From NCBI GenBank assembly GCA_020428265.1, contig JAGQND010000054.1, positions 1-5,194 on the forward strand: a stretch of DNA of 5,194 nucleotides, given 5' to 3'. This DNA is from Candidatus Saccharimonadota bacterium (GTDB lineage: Bacteria; Patescibacteriota; Saccharimonadia; Saccharimonadales; Saccharimonadaceae). The stretch's first letter is position 1; each line of letters opens with the position of its first letter. The translations under genes were made by a program, and so were the position numbers. The notes under the pieces were generated by a model. The model saw nothing but the letters and a program-made list of their open reading frames with translations. It was not told where the DNA came from and did no database searches. This document shows positions 4,549 through 5,194 of the stretch, in pieces.

Positions 4549-5037
4549 TTATTTAGTCTGCACATTGCGATAGCTAAACTTAGCAGCCACGCGCCAATTG
4601 CCGTGAGTATCGGCGTCAAATTGGCGAATTTCGCCGTCTATAACTTCGCTTATTTGTACCAGTGCCGGGTTGTAGGCGGCCAGGGTGCGGTAGTATATCA
4701 AATCTTCGGGTGAGATAGTCTTACGCCCAGGGAAAACAGCCTGAAAATTCTGCTTACCAACTTCGTCGAAATAGCCCGGCTGGCCACCCGGTGGTATATA
4801 AAACTTTGGCTTAAGCCCCATTTTGAGTAGGTGCTTGCGCACGCCACCAAGCGTCAAGCTAGCCTGCGCCTGCACATAGGCAAACAGCTGATTTTTCTCT
4901 GTTAGTAGCACCGTCACCTTAGTAGAGCGGTCCACTGGAGCGTCGCGCAGTATCACGCGGTCGATGCTAAATTTTACGCCAAATTTATCCCTAGCGATGT
5001 TTTCGAGTCGGATATCGTCGTAAATAGCCTCATTCAT
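4549..5037 (-). CDS. Unknown 162-aa soluble protein
   Basis: I do not recognise this protein; it may be a lineage-specific conserved protein. No signal peptide or membrane segment is visible. Strand-like stretches (VKFSIDRVIL, TKVTVLLTEK, LFAYVQAQA) come first. A helix GGVRKHLLKMG and a Pro/Gly-rich loop (IPPGGQPGYFDEVG, about 81-94) follow, then a helical part SPEDLIYYRTLAAYNPAL and a C-terminal strand region (EIRQF, NWRVAAKFSYRNV). The many basic and aromatic residues would allow nucleic-acid or protein binding, but nothing proves it. The frame is open for 18 more codons to a TTG at 5091, but that extension would contain the promoter. The ATG at 5037, 9 nt behind the -10 box, is therefore the start, and a leaderless mRNA is predicted. 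The next gene on this strand, the 69-aa gene, may follow in the same transcript. Confidence 0.75.
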   Translation of the reverse strand: MNEAIYDDIRLENIARDKFGVKFSIDRVILRDAPVDRSTKVTVLLTEKNQLFAYVQAQASLTLGGVRKHLLKMGLKPKFYIPPGGQPGYFDEVGKQNFQAVFPGRKTISPEDLIYYRTLAAYNPALVQISEVIDGEIRQFDADTHGNWRVAAKFSYRNVQTK

Positions 5038-5038
5038 A

Positions 5039-5056
5039 TTGTTATCATCATAACAA
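5039..5056. repeat. Inverted repeat over the -10 and start of the 162-aa gene
   Basis: TTGTTAT (5039-5045) and ATAACAA (5050-5056) are perfect inverses with a 4-bp centre. The repeat covers the -10 box and predicted transcription start and ends 1 nt before the start codon. That is a classic place for a repressor operator. Confidence 0.6.
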
Positions 5057-5076
5057 CACCTTTTAAGTACTGTCAA
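5047..5076 (-). promoter_or_regulatory. Promoter of the 162-aa gene
   Basis: On the minus strand a perfect TTGACA (5071-5076) is followed after 18 bp by TATGAT (5047-5052), with TG one base upstream of the -10. The ATG is 9 nt further on. An AAAGGTG at 5057-5063 lies in the spacer, 19 nt from the start codon, and would not be transcribed from this promoter. Confidence 0.65.
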
Positions 5077-5119
5077 TTGATAGACGTGCAAAAATATTGA
5101 ATAATATTAAATTATAAGC

Positions 5120-5148
5120 TTTACAAATATGGCCTACAGGTATATACT
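5120..5148 (+). promoter_or_regulatory. Promoter of the gene starting at 5172
   Basis: TTTACA (5120-5125), a 17-bp spacer and TATACT (5143-5148). Transcription should begin near 5155, giving a short leader of about 17 nt that still contains a full ribosome-binding site. It has no TG extension, unlike the other promoters here. Confidence 0.7.
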
Positions 5149-5171
5149 CACCTCACTAATAGGAGTTTTAT

Positions 5172-5194
5172 ATGAGCGAAATACTCGCAGCAAA
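5172..5194 (+). CDS. Start of an unknown gene, cut by the window end
   Basis: ATG at 5172 follows AGGAG (5161-5165) with a 6-nt spacing and has a good promoter upstream. Only seven full codons are visible (MSEILAA), so nothing can be said about function. It is divergent from the 162-aa gene across a 134-bp gap that holds both promoters. Confidence 0.7.

Noticed and set aside
5038..5171. AT-rich gap considered as a replication origin or attachment site
   Set aside because: No DnaA-box cluster, iterons or direct repeats are seen; two divergent promoters and one inverted repeat explain most of it.

Overview
The window looks like chromosomal DNA from a small-genome, AT-leaning bacterium. My best guess is a Patescibacteria/CPR member of the Saccharibacteria (TM7) type. 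The reasons are codon choice rich in CTA and ATA in the larger genes, short isolated transcription units, several proteins I cannot place in any family, start codons that sit directly behind -10 boxes, and stop codons that are all TAA or TAG. This is inference: there is no rRNA or other decisive marker here.

Layout. On the left, a surface-anchored PE-PPE-like serine hydrolase (31-1842, minus) and a TrmA/RlmD-family RNA uracil-C5-methyltransferase (1916-3214, plus) are divergently transcribed from a 73-bp gap. The gap holds two almost identical, mirror-image promoters, and both start codons lie 8-9 nt behind their -10 boxes, which predicts leaderless mRNAs. In the middle (about 3231-4212) are two self-contained promoter-gene-terminator cassettes. 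One encodes a 138-aa protein with a single membrane segment and the other a 93-aa protein with three. Both use G/C-ending codons unlike the flanking genes, and both have long leaders with Shine-Dalgarno sites and tiny leader ORFs. On the right, two proteins of unknown function (69 aa and 162 aa, minus) face the second cassette. The 162-aa gene has a consensus-like promoter, another predicted leaderless start, and an inverted repeat over its -10/start site. Divergent from it, a new gene begins at 5172 and runs off the window.

How the parts fit. There is no evident pathway. The methyltransferase is a housekeeping rRNA/tRNA modification enzyme. The hydrolase, with a cytoplasmic N-terminus, one membrane anchor and an exported catalytic domain, would act at the cell surface, possibly on lipids or esters of a host or envelope. 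The two small membrane-protein cassettes look like added accessory genes. The most interesting signals are regulatory: the mirrored promoter pair, the contrast between leaderless and SD-led genes, and the structured leader of the 93-aa gene, where a 7-codon ORF precedes a hairpin that hides the ribosome-binding site.

No gene-free stretch exceeds 300 bases. No tRNA, rRNA, CRISPR array, insertion sequence or attachment site was seen.
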